Shown piece by piece: positions 7,321 through 14,796 of a stretch of DNA of 15,870 nucleotides. A program made the position numbers and the translations under genes. The DNA is from an uncultured Muribaculaceae bacterium (GTDB lineage Bacteria; Bacteroidota; Bacteroidia; Bacteroidales; Muribaculaceae), in contig CAQFOZ010000048.1 in assembly GCA_948788915.1 (NCBI GenBank), forward strand, positions 1 through 15,870. Direction: 5' to 3'. The notes under the pieces are model-generated. The model worked only from the letters and a program-made list of their open reading frames with translations. It did no database searches and was not told where the DNA came from. Numbering within the stretch: position 1 is the stretch's first letter; the number at the start of each line of letters is the position of its first letter.

Positions 7321-8145
7321 TTACAATGTCCGGTCGGTCGTGCCCTTTTCAACTTGCGTTTTGTATAATTGCTGTATTGAGTTCATCCATTGCATGTCTA
7401 CTCCGATTTGTGCCGTGCGATCCAAAGCAACCGGTACAACTGAAATATATCCGTGTTCAAGACACCATTCGTCAGTGTTTTCGTTTTCTGGCTCTTCGTT
7501 CTCATATTTGCCGGTCAGCCAATAGAATTTATTCCCATGAGGATCTGTATACTCTTTATATTCGTCGTTCCATTTGCCTTTGCATGCTACAGCAAGTCTC
7601 ATTTGTTCCGGAATACAGCTTATGTCAGGTATATTGACATTTAGGCAGACATTTTCTGGAAGACCATGTTCAAACACTTGCTTTACAAGTAGTTTTATGG
7701 CAGGTATGCAATATGAGAAGTCTGCGTCGGCTGAATGATCTGTCAATGAGAATCCTATTGATGGGATACCGAAAGCGCATCCTTCCATTGCCGCACCCAT
7801 CGTTCCAGAATACAGCACATTGATAGCGGAGTTTGATCCGTGGTTGATACCGGAACAGACAAGGTTTGCCGGGCGAGGCAATACAGTATGCATGGCGAGT
7901 TTTACACAGTCGACAGGCGTGCCGTTAACTTTGTACATTTTCGCTCCCATATAATCCGGAAGCGGAGTTAAACGAATAGCATCGTTTACAGTGATTGCCA
8001 TGGATTTTCCTGATTGAGGATATTCCGGACATATTGCCACAACATCTCCGAACTCAACAAGAGTTTCGATTAAGGCCTTAACACCTTTGGATGAGTAGCT
8101 ATCATCGTTGCTTACAAGAATCAGAGGTCTCTGGGTAGTATCCAT
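7321..8145 (-). CDS. surE: 5'/3'-nucleotidase SurE
   Basis: SurE is a metal-dependent phosphatase that removes phosphate from nucleoside 5'- and 3'-monophosphates, and in some species from short polyphosphate; it is cytoplasmic. The 274-residue protein carries the family landmarks: ILVSNDD with the metal-binding Asp14-Asp15, the YPQSGKS segment with Ser45, and SGINHGSN with Asn101, followed by YSGTMGAAMEG. The C-terminal part is somewhat longer and more charged than in the shortest family members but shows no extra domain. It is the third gene of a minus-strand set, 18 bases after the glycosyltransferase stop, so it is probably cotranscribed with mtaB and that gene. Confidence 0.96.
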   Translation of the reverse strand: MDTTQRPLILVSNDDSYSSKGVKALIETLVEFGDVVAICPEYPQSGKSMAITVNDAIRLTPLPDYMGAKMYKVNGTPVDCVKLAMHTVLPRPANLVCSGINHGSNSAINVLYSGTMGAAMEGCAFGIPSIGFSLTDHSADADFSYCIPAIKLLVKQVFEHGLPENVCLNVNIPDISCIPEQMRLAVACKGKWNDEYKEYTDPHGNKFYWLTGKYENEEPENENTDEWCLEHGYISVVPVALDRTAQIGVDMQWMNSIQQLYKTQVEKGTTDRTL

Positions 8146-8163
8146 CGTTGTTTAAATAGTTTC

Positions 8164-9165
8164 TTATATTTTTATAATATTTTTGCCTAACAAATAATGT
8201 TCTATTACAATATTGTGGTTGGCTCCAGGTTGCTTACATAGAATATCTTTTTCAGGATAAACCGTATAATTCTTTCGCATTGTTTTAAAATCCTTATGGG
8301 CTGATAAAATTGCTTTTGCGTTGGCAAAATCCATTTTTAACACGAACATAATAAAAGCAAGCGAGTCATATAAACGCCGTATGATAAGTTTCCTTCTGCC
8401 AATCTTTTCAGGAAGGTTTTTATGCAGCAGCAGGAGATTGTTTCGGAAATTAAGATAAGTCTTTTTAGGATTTCCCTGATTAAGCGAGGCTCCTCCGATA
8501 TGGTACACCTTGGATTCGGAAGTGGCACAAATTCGCAAACCATTGTTCAATATTCTGCAGCAATAGTCTATCTCTTCCATGTGGGCAAAAAAAAGCGGGT
8601 CAAGGCCACCGAGTTTAAGATATAGATCACGTTTTGTCATCAGGCAGGCACCGGAAGCCCATGTAATGTTTGATAGGCCATCGTCGTATTGTCCGGAATC
8701 TTCTTCAACTTTGTCGAAAAGCCTGCCGCGACAGAACGGATATCCGTTTTTATCAAGATAGCCTCCGGCAGCACCGGCATATTCAAAATACTTATTATTG
8801 TTGTATGCCAGTATTTTGGGTTGTATGGCTCCTATGTCATGATTTTCTTCCAGAATTTTCAATAACGGTTGCCACCATCCGTCTGTTGTTTCTACATCAG
8901 AATTTAATAATACGACGTAGGGATAATCACAAGCTTCGATTGCACGGTTATATCCTTCGGCAAATCCATAATTTCTGTCAAATTGCAGTGTGATGACACC
9001 TTTGCAATTGTGTCTTACCCATTCCAACGAGCCATCGTCCGATCCGTTGTCTGCAACTATAAGGTCAGCCAAATCACAAATTGTATTGGCCGCTATGGAT
9101 GGAAGAAACTTCTCAAGCAGTTTTTTTCCATTCCAGTTCAGAATAATAACACCAAGTTTTTTCAT
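8164..9165 (-). CDS. Glycosyltransferase family 2 protein
   Basis: This 333-residue inverting glycosyltransferase of GT-A fold probably transfers a sugar from a nucleotide-sugar donor to an envelope glycan or lipid; donor and acceptor cannot be read from the sequence. The N-terminus VIILNWNGKK (6-15) and IVADNGSDDGS (36-46) form the nucleotide-binding part. LLNSDVETT (86-94) supplies the DxD-like site, and the segment FFAHMEEIDYCCRI near 192-205 carries the ED-type acidic pair of rhamnosyltransferase-like members. I see no membrane segment; the basic C-terminal part may associate with the membrane surface. Its ATG overlaps the mtaB stop codon by one base (TGATG), which suggests translational coupling. 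Confidence 0.9.
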   Translation of the reverse strand: MKKLGVIILNWNGKKLLEKFLPSIAANTICDLADLIVADNGSDDGSLEWVRHNCKGVITLQFDRNYGFAEGYNRAIEACDYPYVVLLNSDVETTDGWWQPLLKILEENHDIGAIQPKILAYNNNKYFEYAGAAGGYLDKNGYPFCRGRLFDKVEEDSGQYDDGLSNITWASGACLMTKRDLYLKLGGLDPLFFAHMEEIDYCCRILNNGLRICATSESKVYHIGGASLNQGNPKKTYLNFRNNLLLLHKNLPEKIGRRKLIIRRLYDSLAFIMFVLKMDFANAKAILSAHKDFKTMRKNYTVYPEKDILCKQPGANHNIVIEHYLLGKNIIKI

Positions 9166-10484
9166 CAGGAATATAAAATTTCTGCTAAAAGCGAGTCTGG
9201 ATCATCTGGATCTACTTTAGTTAGTTTTACTTTAGATAGCCCGTTTATCAAATTCTTATCGTATGGAACTGTGACGCGGATATAGTTCTTGGTAAATCCA
9301 TGCATCATGACAGCTCCTCTTGCGGGTTGTTCCCATAAAACTTCTGCAGTTTGACCCAAATGTCTGTTGTAAAAGTCACATAACTTCTTGTCGGAAATAT
9401 CAGTCAGTATTTTTACCCGCTTATGTCTTAATGCGTTTGGTACGGCATCTCCTAATGCAAGAGCGGCTGTTCCCGGTCGTTCGGAATAGGGAAATACATG
9501 CAGACGCGTAATGTCAAGACCGGAAATGAAACTGACGCTCTTTTCCCATTCTGTTTCTGTTTCGCCACGTGCGCCTGCAATTACGTCTACCCCGATAAAT
9601 GCATCGGGAATCAGTCTGTTTATCATATTTATGCGCGATGCAAAGAGAGATGTGTCATAATGACGATTCATTTTTTTGAGCACATTGTCCGATCCAGATT
9701 GCAGCGGGATATGGAAGTGTGGCATGAATCTGTGAGATTTCAGGGCTACCCATTCAATAATTTCCTCAGTCAGTAAATTCGGCTCAATTGAAGATATCCT
9801 ATAGCGGTCAATACCATCAATTGTGTCAAGAGCTTTGATAAGATCAAAAAATGTTTCACCTGTGTTTTTTCCAAAATCACCTATATTTACACCTGTAATC
9901 ACAATTTCTTTTGCGCCCTCTTTAGAAGCGTTTTGGGCCAGGGAGCATAACTGTTCAATTGAACCAGAACGTGATTTCCCCCGTGCAAAAGGGATTGTAC
10001 AGTATGTACAGAAATAATCACATCCGTCTTGTACTTTTAGAAAGAAACGCGTACGGTCTCCTCGTTCACATGTCGGGGTGAAGGATTCAATATCGCGAAA
10101 AGGTGTGACGTCAATCTTTTTATTGTGATTTTTAATCCAGCTGTCAATATATTCAGCAGCTTTCATTTTTTCGTTTGAGCCTAAAACTATATCAACCCCT
10201 TCCATATCCGCAATTTCCTTTGGCTTTAGCTGGGCATAACACCCGGTGACGAGAATTGTTGCATCCGGATATCGCAATGAGAGACGACGTATCAGTTGAC
10301 GCCCTTTTTTGTCAGCAGTCTCAGTTACAGAACAGGTATTTATCACTATAATGTCCGGCGTGTCTCCTCTGGCTGCACGCATGATTCCCCTTTCGGAAAG
10401 TTCTCTTTCGATAGCAGAGGTCTCGGCGAAATTAAGTTTGCATCCTAAAGTGTAGAATGCCGCTTTCAAACAATTTTCATGCAT
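9165..10484 (-). CDS. mtaB: tRNA (N6-L-threonylcarbamoyladenosine(37)-C2)-methylthiotransferase MtaB
   Basis: MtaB is a radical-SAM enzyme that adds a methylthio group to t6A37 in ANN-reading tRNAs, giving ms2t6A. The 439-residue protein has the three parts of the family. The N-terminal UPF0004 domain has cluster cysteines at Cys15 (YTLGCKLNF), Cys51 (INTCSVT) and Cys82 (VTGCYAQ). The radical-SAM core has Cys155, Cys159 and Cys162 in DGCDYFCTYC. A C-terminal TRAM-like domain starts near residue 375. CKLNF after YTLG favours MtaB over MiaB or RimO. The ATG at 10484 lies only four bases after a perfect -7 octamer, so the mRNA may be leaderless; an in-frame TTG at 10469 is a possible alternative start. 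It leads the mtaB-glycosyltransferase-surE set. Confidence 0.95.
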   Translation of the reverse strand: MHENCLKAAFYTLGCKLNFAETSAIERELSERGIMRAARGDTPDIIVINTCSVTETADKKGRQLIRRLSLRYPDATILVTGCYAQLKPKEIADMEGVDIVLGSNEKMKAAEYIDSWIKNHNKKIDVTPFRDIESFTPTCERGDRTRFFLKVQDGCDYFCTYCTIPFARGKSRSGSIEQLCSLAQNASKEGAKEIVITGVNIGDFGKNTGETFFDLIKALDTIDGIDRYRISSIEPNLLTEEIIEWVALKSHRFMPHFHIPLQSGSDNVLKKMNRHYDTSLFASRINMINRLIPDAFIGVDVIAGARGETETEWEKSVSFISGLDITRLHVFPYSERPGTAALALGDAVPNALRHKRVKILTDISDKKLCDFYNRHLGQTAEVLWEQPARGAVMMHGFTKNYIRVTVPYDKNLINGLSKVKLTKVDPDDPDSLLAEILYS

Positions 10485-10488
10485 ATGA

Positions 10489-10496
10489 CAAAATTA
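10489..10496 (-). promoter_or_regulatory. -7 promoter element abutting the mtaB start
   Basis: On the minus strand TAATTTTG matches TAnnTTTG exactly and ends four bases before the mtaB ATG. Transcription would begin at or just inside the start codon. No clear -33 TTTG is present at the usual distance, so the element could be fortuitous in this A/T-rich stretch. Confidence 0.4.
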
Positions 10497-10512
10497 ATAA
10501 AAATCCCGTATA

Positions 10513-10544
10513 CTTGACATCGAGGTTTTGATTTATTATCTTTG
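10513..10544 (+). promoter_or_regulatory. Promoter for ftsX (-33 and -7 elements)
   Basis: The -7 octamer TATCTTTG (10537-10544) is a perfect match to TAnnTTTG. CTTG at 10513-10516 can serve as the -33 element with a 20-base spacer. The octamer ends eight bases before the ftsX ATG, so the 5' leader would be no more than a few bases. It is the best-formed promoter in the window and would drive ftsX-DUF3098 and perhaps the whole plus-strand group. Confidence 0.6.
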
Positions 10545-10552
10545 CAGACTGA

Positions 10553-11428
10553 ATGGAAGAGAAAGAAGTAAAAATCTCATTTTGGGCATCGCATCTCACA
10601 TTGATAGTAAGTGTGACATTTGTGTTGCTGCTGATAGGTGTGTTGTCAGTGGTGTGGACTGTTGTGATATCTGAAACCCATCGACTGCAGGAACGTATAT
10701 CAATAAATGTAGTCATGGCTGACAGTGTGAGCAATTCGACAGCGATGATTGTGGCGAATGATATTGCGCGAAAACCTTATACCCATAACGTCAAATTGAT
10801 AGGTAAGGCAGAGGCGATGAGACGATGGCAGGAGGCTACAGGAGAAGATCTAATGGCAATGTATGGAGTAAATCCACTAAGTCCAGAGATAGAGTTTAAT
10901 CTTGACGGCCGTTATGCCACGTCTGATCAGTTAGATAGAATCAAGACAGTTTTAAAAAGACTTCCCGGTGTGGAGGCAGTGGATGCTCCGGATTCAACAC
11001 TGGTATCGTCAATGAATAATAATCTGTCCAATCTGACTTTAATACTGGCAATTGTGGCCGGGATCATGCTTGTGGTGACATTTGTGCTTATCAATAATAC
11101 AGTGCATCTGCTGATTTATTCAAAACGTTTTACTATTCATACCATGCAGTTGGTTGGTGCAACAAAAGGATTTATTAGTAAGCCTATAGTTGCCGGCAAT
11201 GCATTATGCGGCCTGTTGGCAGGATTGTTTGCAAGTATTCTTACAACGGTTGTGGCGTATGCCGCTTACAAATATGGCCTTGACATTTTTTCGTCTTCGG
11301 TTACGTGGCAGACGTTACTTGTAGTCAGCGGTTCACTAACAGCAGCAGGAATTGTTTTGTGTGGTGTGGCTTCTTGGATAGCTACAATGAGGTATCTGCG
11401 AAAGGACTATGACAGCCTATTCCGATGA
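10553..11428 (+). CDS. ftsX: Cell division ABC transporter permease FtsX
   Basis: FtsX is the inner-membrane partner of the ATPase FtsE; in other bacteria the complex activates septal peptidoglycan hydrolases. The 291-residue protein has the family layout: a short cytoplasmic N-terminus, TM1 at about 17-40, a periplasmic domain at about 41-155, then TM2 (about 160-181), TM3 (about 212-240) and TM4 (about 253-278). YSKRFTIHTMQLVGATKGFI between TM2 and TM3 is the conserved FtsX coupling region. ftsE is not adjacent, which is common in Bacteroidota. The start codon is nearly at the predicted transcription start. The next gene follows after 49 bases. Confidence 0.93.
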   Translation: MEEKEVKISFWASHLTLIVSVTFVLLLIGVLSVVWTVVISETHRLQERISINVVMADSVSNSTAMIVANDIARKPYTHNVKLIGKAEAMRRWQEATGEDLMAMYGVNPLSPEIEFNLDGRYATSDQLDRIKTVLKRLPGVEAVDAPDSTLVSSMNNNLSNLTLILAIVAGIMLVVTFVLINNTVHLLIYSKRFTIHTMQLVGATKGFISKPIVAGNALCGLLAGLFASILTTVVAYAAYKYGLDIFSSSVTWQTLLVVSGSLTAAGIVLCGVASWIATMRYLRKDYDSLFR

Positions 11429-11477
11429 TTGCGTAGATCCCGGATGATTTCTGATATTTTATAATAATTTGAATTTT

Positions 11478-11753
11478 ATGCAAAAAGAGGAATTAAAAAA
11501 AGTGACACCTACTCAGCGCCCGTTTTCTAAGATAAATTTCTTTATGATGGGCGGATGTGTCGTTCTGATTATATTAGGTTTTGTTTTGATGAGTGGGGGT
11601 GGCAGTGACGATGCCTCATTTAATCCGGAAATTTTCAGCACGCGCAGAATTGTAGTCGGACCATTGCTTGCCTTTCTTGGCTTTTTATTTATGGCATTTG
11701 CAATTATGTGGAAACCGAAATCGGAAAAGAGTGAACATAACCTTGATAATTAA
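11478..11753 (+). CDS. DUF3098 family small membrane protein
   Basis: The function is unknown. I use the ATG at 11478, giving 91 residues; an in-frame TTG nine bases earlier is possible but less likely. The protein has a charged N-terminus ending in a PFSKINFFMMGG motif, a first transmembrane helix of about 17 residues ending before SGGGSDDASFNPEIFSTRR, a short polar segment and a second helix (IVVGPLLAFLGFLFMAFAIMW), then a basic-acidic tail. This two-helix pattern with the NPEIFSxRRIxVxP motif is characteristic of DUF3098. The family is regularly found between ftsX and uppP in Bacteroidota, as here, so a role at the division site or in envelope assembly is a reasonable but unproven inference. 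Confidence 0.82.
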   Translation: MQKEELKKVTPTQRPFSKINFFMMGGCVVLIILGFVLMSGGGSDDASFNPEIFSTRRIVVGPLLAFLGFLFMAFAIMWKPKSEKSEHNLDN

Positions 11754-11797
11754 GGAAAAACAGGTAAGTATAAAAGATATAAATACTTGTTATCGTT

Positions 11798-11805
11798 TAA
11801 ATTTG
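11798..11805 (+). promoter_or_regulatory. Possible -7 promoter element for uppP
   Basis: TAAATTTG fits TAnnTTTG exactly and lies 55 bases before the uppP ATG, in the only sizeable gap (107 bases) of the ftsX-to-queA group. There is no good -33 element. An internal promoter for uppP-truB-queA is plausible. Confidence 0.35.
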
Positions 11806-11860
11806 AAATACATATCATAAATATTAAAACATTACATACTTAAACAAAACGGTTCAGAAT

Positions 11861-12685
11861 ATGGAATGGCTTGATGCCCTTGTTTTAGGTATTGTGCAAG
11901 GGCTTGCAGAATATCTTCCTATCAGTTCGAGTGGCCATCTCGAAATTTTTCGCCAAATATTGGGTGTGAATTTGCCTGCGGGTGATACATTGGAGTTTGA
12001 TATTATTCTTCATGCCGCAACAGTGTGCTCAACTCTTGTTGTATTATGGCCGCTTTTTAAACGGCTATGTATAAGTTTTTTTACTTTCAAACGCGATTAT
12101 GACTTTTATTATGTTTGTAAGATTCTTCTGTCTTGCATTCCTGTGGCTGTAGTCGGTTTTTGTTTCAAGGATCAGGTTGAGCAATTTTTTGGTAATGGAC
12201 TTTTTTTGGTCGGAATTTGCCTTCTGGCAACTGCGTTGCTACTAATATTTGCCCATTATTCCGATAGATTCATACCCTCTAACAGGGGCAGGGATATAAA
12301 TTGGCTTGATGCTTTTGTGATAGGTTGCGCACAGGCGGTTGCCGTGTTGCCGGGTCTGAGTCGCTCCGGAACAACTATTGCAACAGGTATACTCCTGGGT
12401 GACAGACGTGACAAGATGGCACAATTTTCATTTCTTATGGTGATAATACCGATATTGGGAGAGGCTCTTATAGATATAAAAAAAATGATATTCCCTGATA
12501 TGACTGATGTCGCCGCATCTTCTCCGGAGATAGGGGTGCTCCCTATGATAGTGGGTTTTATGGCGGCATTTATTGTCGGATGTGCGGCTTGTAAATGGAT
12601 GATTAATCTTGTTAAAAGAGGGAAACTGATATGGTTTGCCGCATACTGCATAGTTATGGGTGTTATCTGTCTGCTTTGGCAATAG
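11861..12685 (+). CDS. uppP: Undecaprenyl-diphosphate phosphatase (UppP/BacA type)
   Basis: This integral membrane enzyme dephosphorylates undecaprenyl diphosphate to the monophosphate carrier that peptidoglycan and O-antigen synthesis reuse; extra copies give bacitracin resistance. The 274-residue protein is of family length and shows both active-site regions: GLAEYLPISSSGH (14-26), with the (E/Q)xxxE-type glutamate and catalytic-site serine and histidine, and PGLSRSGTT (164-172). Several hydrophobic helices are evident, including 85-100, 112-131, 150-165, 175-205 and 220-240. It lies 107 bases after the DUF3098 gene and 27 bases before truB. Confidence 0.96.
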   Translation: MEWLDALVLGIVQGLAEYLPISSSGHLEIFRQILGVNLPAGDTLEFDIILHAATVCSTLVVLWPLFKRLCISFFTFKRDYDFYYVCKILLSCIPVAVVGFCFKDQVEQFFGNGLFLVGICLLATALLLIFAHYSDRFIPSNRGRDINWLDAFVIGCAQAVAVLPGLSRSGTTIATGILLGDRRDKMAQFSFLMVIIPILGEALIDIKKMIFPDMTDVAASSPEIGVLPMIVGFMAAFIVGCAACKWMINLVKRGKLIWFAAYCIVMGVICLLWQ

Positions 12686-12712
12686 TTATGCATTTTATTC
12701 TAATTTGCTGAA

Positions 12713-13417
12713 ATGGATTTTATTACAGGAGAGATTATTTTAATAGACAAACCATATGGGTGGACCTCATTCGATGCTGTAAAGAGAGTCAGGGGGGCTA
12801 TTCAGCGGAGACTAAACATAAAGAAATTTAAGGTAGGACATGCCGGAACACTTGATCCTCTTGCAACTGGAGTCCTTATTATCTGTACAGGAAAAGCTAC
12901 CCGGGAAATCGAACGTTTCCAGAATGGGACCAAAGAATATATAGCGGAATTACGTCTTGGAGCTACAACCCCGAGTTTTGATCTTGAGACCGAAGTTGAT
13001 GCCGAATATCCGTATGCTCATATAACTAAAGACAAAATACTTGAGGTAATTCCGAGCTTTGTTGGAGATGTCATGCAGGTTCCTCCGGTTTTTTCCGCTG
13101 TAAAAGTGGACGGGAAGCGGGCATACAATCTTGCAAGAAAGGGGAAAGATGTGGAATTGAAGGCGAAAGCATTGAAGATTGATAAGATAGAGGTGCTTGA
13201 GTTTGAAGATAATAGACTTGTGCTAAGAATTGTCTGTAGCAAAGGAACTTATATCCGGGCTTTGGCAAGAGATATTGGCCGGGCTCTAAATTCCGGCGCG
13301 CATCTGACGGCTTTGAGGCGTACGCGTGTCGGTGAATTTTCGATAGACAATTGTCTGTCAATAGATAAAACGATAAAAATAATAGAAGAAGGACCTATAG
13401 AATATCCTAATTTATGA
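12713..13417 (+). CDS. truB: tRNA pseudouridine(55) synthase TruB
   Basis: TruB makes pseudouridine 55 in the T-loop of nearly all elongator tRNAs. The 234-residue protein has the N-terminal IDKPYGWTSFDAVKRVR motif and the catalytic segment VGHAGTLDPLATGVL (41-55), with the nucleophilic Asp48. PPVFSAVKVDGKRAYNLARKG near 121 and the RIVCSKGTYIRALARDIG segment near 172 are also typical. It ends soon after the catalytic fold, so it lacks the C-terminal PUA-like extension of the longest TruB proteins, as in many Bacteroidota. Its stop overlaps the queA start by four bases (ATGA), so translation of two tRNA-modifying enzymes is probably coupled. Confidence 0.96.
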   Translation: MDFITGEIILIDKPYGWTSFDAVKRVRGAIQRRLNIKKFKVGHAGTLDPLATGVLIICTGKATREIERFQNGTKEYIAELRLGATTPSFDLETEVDAEYPYAHITKDKILEVIPSFVGDVMQVPPVFSAVKVDGKRAYNLARKGKDVELKAKALKIDKIEVLEFEDNRLVLRIVCSKGTYIRALARDIGRALNSGAHLTALRRTRVGEFSIDNCLSIDKTIKIIEEGPIEYPNL

Positions 13418-14466
13418 AACTTTCTCAATTTAAATTTACATTGCCGGATGAACTGATTGCCCAGTATCCGGTTGAGAATCGCGACGAATGTCGGATGATG
13501 GTACTGAATGCCAAAACAGGTGAGGTCTCGCATCATATTTTTAAAGAATTGATAAATTATTTTGATGACGGGGATGTAATGGTATTCAATAATACGAAGG
13601 TTTTCCCCGCAAGATTGTTTGGCAATAAAGAGAAAACAGGGGCTGGCATAGAAGTCTTTCTATTGCGTGAATTGAATAAGGATCAGAAATTCTGGGACGT
13701 GCTTGTAGAGCCTGCGCGTAAGATAAGAATTGGTAACAAATTGTATTTTGGTGAAGATGAGTCAATGGTTGCGGAGGTAATAGACAACACTACATCACGA
13801 GGTCGTACGTTACGTTTCCTATATGACGGAGATCATGAGGAATTTAAGGACGCTCTCTATGCGTTGGGAGACACCCCGCTTCCGGAATATATTACAAGAA
13901 GGTCCGAACCTCAAGATGCAGAAGCATACCAGTGTATCTATGCTGAGGAGGAAGGGGCGGTGACAGCACCGGCAGCAGGATTGCATTTTAGCCGAGAACT
14001 GCTTAAACGCCTTGAGATAAAAGGTGTTGAAAAGGGGGTGCTTACTCTTCATTGCGGACGTGGCAATTTTAAGGATATTGATGTCGAGGATCTTACAAAG
14101 CATCGTATGGACAGCGAGGAAATGATAGTTGATGAAAAACTCGTGGACATGGTTAATGCTGCTAAAGACAGAAATTCAAATGTTTGTGCCATCGGTACGA
14201 GTGTGCTGCGTGCTCTTGCAACTTCTGTGTGTATGAATGGTCATCTTATGACATTCAGTGGTTGGACCAATAAATTTATATTCCCGCCATATGATTTCAC
14301 TGTATGCAATGCACTTGTGTCAAATTTCCATCTTCCATTGAGCACGATGCTGATGATGGTCGCTGCGTTTGGAGGATATGAAAAAGTGATGAAGGCATAT
14401 GATATTGCTGTAAAAGAGGGATATCGTTTCGGAGCTTACGGAGATGCTATGCTGATACTTCGCTAA
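13414..14466 (+). CDS. queA: S-adenosylmethionine:tRNA ribosyltransferase-isomerase QueA
   Basis: QueA transfers and isomerises the ribosyl group of S-adenosylmethionine onto 7-aminomethyl-7-deazaguanine in tRNA, giving epoxyqueuosine in the queuosine pathway. The 350-residue protein has the expected landmarks: an N-terminal LPDELIAQYPVENRDECRMM, FNNTKVFPARLFG (58-70), VTAPAAGLHFS (183-193), AIGTSVLRAL (259-268), SNFHLPLSTMLMMVAAFGG (303-321) and YRFGAYGDAMLI near the end. The length is normal. It is the last gene of the ftsX group, overlaps truB by four bases, and is followed within 14 bases by a long hairpin. Confidence 0.96.
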   Translation: MKLSQFKFTLPDELIAQYPVENRDECRMMVLNAKTGEVSHHIFKELINYFDDGDVMVFNNTKVFPARLFGNKEKTGAGIEVFLLRELNKDQKFWDVLVEPARKIRIGNKLYFGEDESMVAEVIDNTTSRGRTLRFLYDGDHEEFKDALYALGDTPLPEYITRRSEPQDAEAYQCIYAEEEGAVTAPAAGLHFSRELLKRLEIKGVEKGVLTLHCGRGNFKDIDVEDLTKHRMDSEEMIVDEKLVDMVNAAKDRNSNVCAIGTSVLRALATSVCMNGHLMTFSGWTNKFIFPPYDFTVCNALVSNFHLPLSTMLMMVAAFGGYEKVMKAYDIAVKEGYRFGAYGDAMLILR

Positions 14467-14479
14467 ATACAGTTTTTAC

Positions 14480-14525
14480 ATAAACATAAATGGCTGACAG
14501 TTAACTGCCAGCCATTTATGTTTAT
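14480..14525 (+). terminator. Long hairpin after queA
   Basis: The arms ATAAACATAAATGGCTG (14480-14496) and CAGCCATTTATGTTTAT (14509-14525) pair perfectly over 17 bp. The 12-base centre contains the palindrome CAGTTAACTG, so the stem can continue past one mismatch. There is no T-run on either side, so it is not a textbook intrinsic terminator. It most likely forms the 3' end of the queA transcript and may also block transcription arriving on the minus strand. Confidence 0.6.
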
Positions 14526-14601
14526 ACGGAAATAATAATATTTAGTTTATCAGAGTTATACAATGTTTCGGGTTTATAGGTGTTTATACAGACAATTTCT
14601 T

Positions 14602-14634
14602 AAAAAAGAAAAGATTAATTGTCTCACGACAACT
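14602..14634 (-). terminator. GTGA-loop terminator of RNA candidate 1
   Basis: A 7-bp stem closed by a GTGA (GNRA-type) tetraloop is followed by a U-rich tract interrupted by single C residues. The distal arm GACAATT can also pair with AATTGTC at 14591-14597, which gives a mutually exclusive second hairpin that would sequester the U-rich tract. Confidence 0.5.
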
Positions 14635-14669
14635 AATCCTCTAACCTTAAATCTAATACCATGAAAAAC
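14602..14669 (-). ncRNA. RNA candidate 1: promoter-leader-terminator element with no downstream same-strand gene
   Basis: The predicted transcript is about 65-70 bases. It starts a few bases after the -7 octamer at 14676-14683, contains most of the 25-base conserved block (14650-14674) shared with RNA candidate 2, and ends in a hairpin AGTTGTC-GTGA-GACAATT (14634-14617) followed by the T-rich AATCTTTTCTTTTTT. One stem pair is G-U in this strand and would be A-C in the other, which supports minus-strand transcription. It does not encode a plausible protein. The only thing downstream on this strand is the 3' end of the convergent queA gene. It may belong to the Rfam class Bacteroidales-1. Confidence 0.6.
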
Positions 14670-14675
14670 ACGTTG

Positions 14676-14683
14676 CAAAGATA
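14676..14683 (-). promoter_or_regulatory. -7 promoter element for RNA candidate 1
   Basis: On the minus strand TATCTTTG is a perfect TAnnTTTG match. TTTG at 14700-14703 on the same strand can act as the -33 element with a 16-base spacer, slightly short of the usual 19-20. The corresponding octamer of candidate 2 differs only at the two free positions of the consensus. Confidence 0.6.
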
Positions 14684-14778
14684 ATACATTTATCGCTAAC
14701 AAAAAAATATTTAAACAAATATTTTTACAACTTTGTGGCAAAATTAATGTAGAAAATGATTAAAAATGTTTTTATTAA

Positions 14779-14796
14779 ATACTAAATGCTTAGTAT
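14779..14796 (-). terminator. Possible terminator after recO
   Basis: The minus strand forms ATACTAA-GCAT-TTAGTAT, a perfect 7-bp stem, 32 bases past the recO stop. The following TTTAAT is a poor U-tract, so termination may be inefficient. Confidence 0.35.

Noticed and set aside
7298..7644. Plus-strand open frames opposite the surE 3' half
   Set aside because: They are shadows of surE; SurE motifs are intact on the minus strand.
11469..11477. TTG start nine bases upstream of the DUF3098 ATG
   Set aside because: The ATG at 11478 gives a normal family N-terminus and needs no rare start codon.
11767..11790. AAGTAT/ATACTT inverted repeat after the DUF3098 gene
   Set aside because: Only six A/T-rich pairs extended by wobble, with no T-run; too weak to call a terminator.
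12256..12693. Minus-strand open frame of about 145 codons opposite uppP
   Set aside because: It is the antisense of conserved uppP active-site regions; the frame is open only because of the codon pattern of uppP.
14739..14746. Second -7-like octamer upstream of RNA candidate 1
   Set aside because: It matches the consensus but is not followed by the conserved block, and such octamers arise often in A/T-rich spacer; not called as a promoter.
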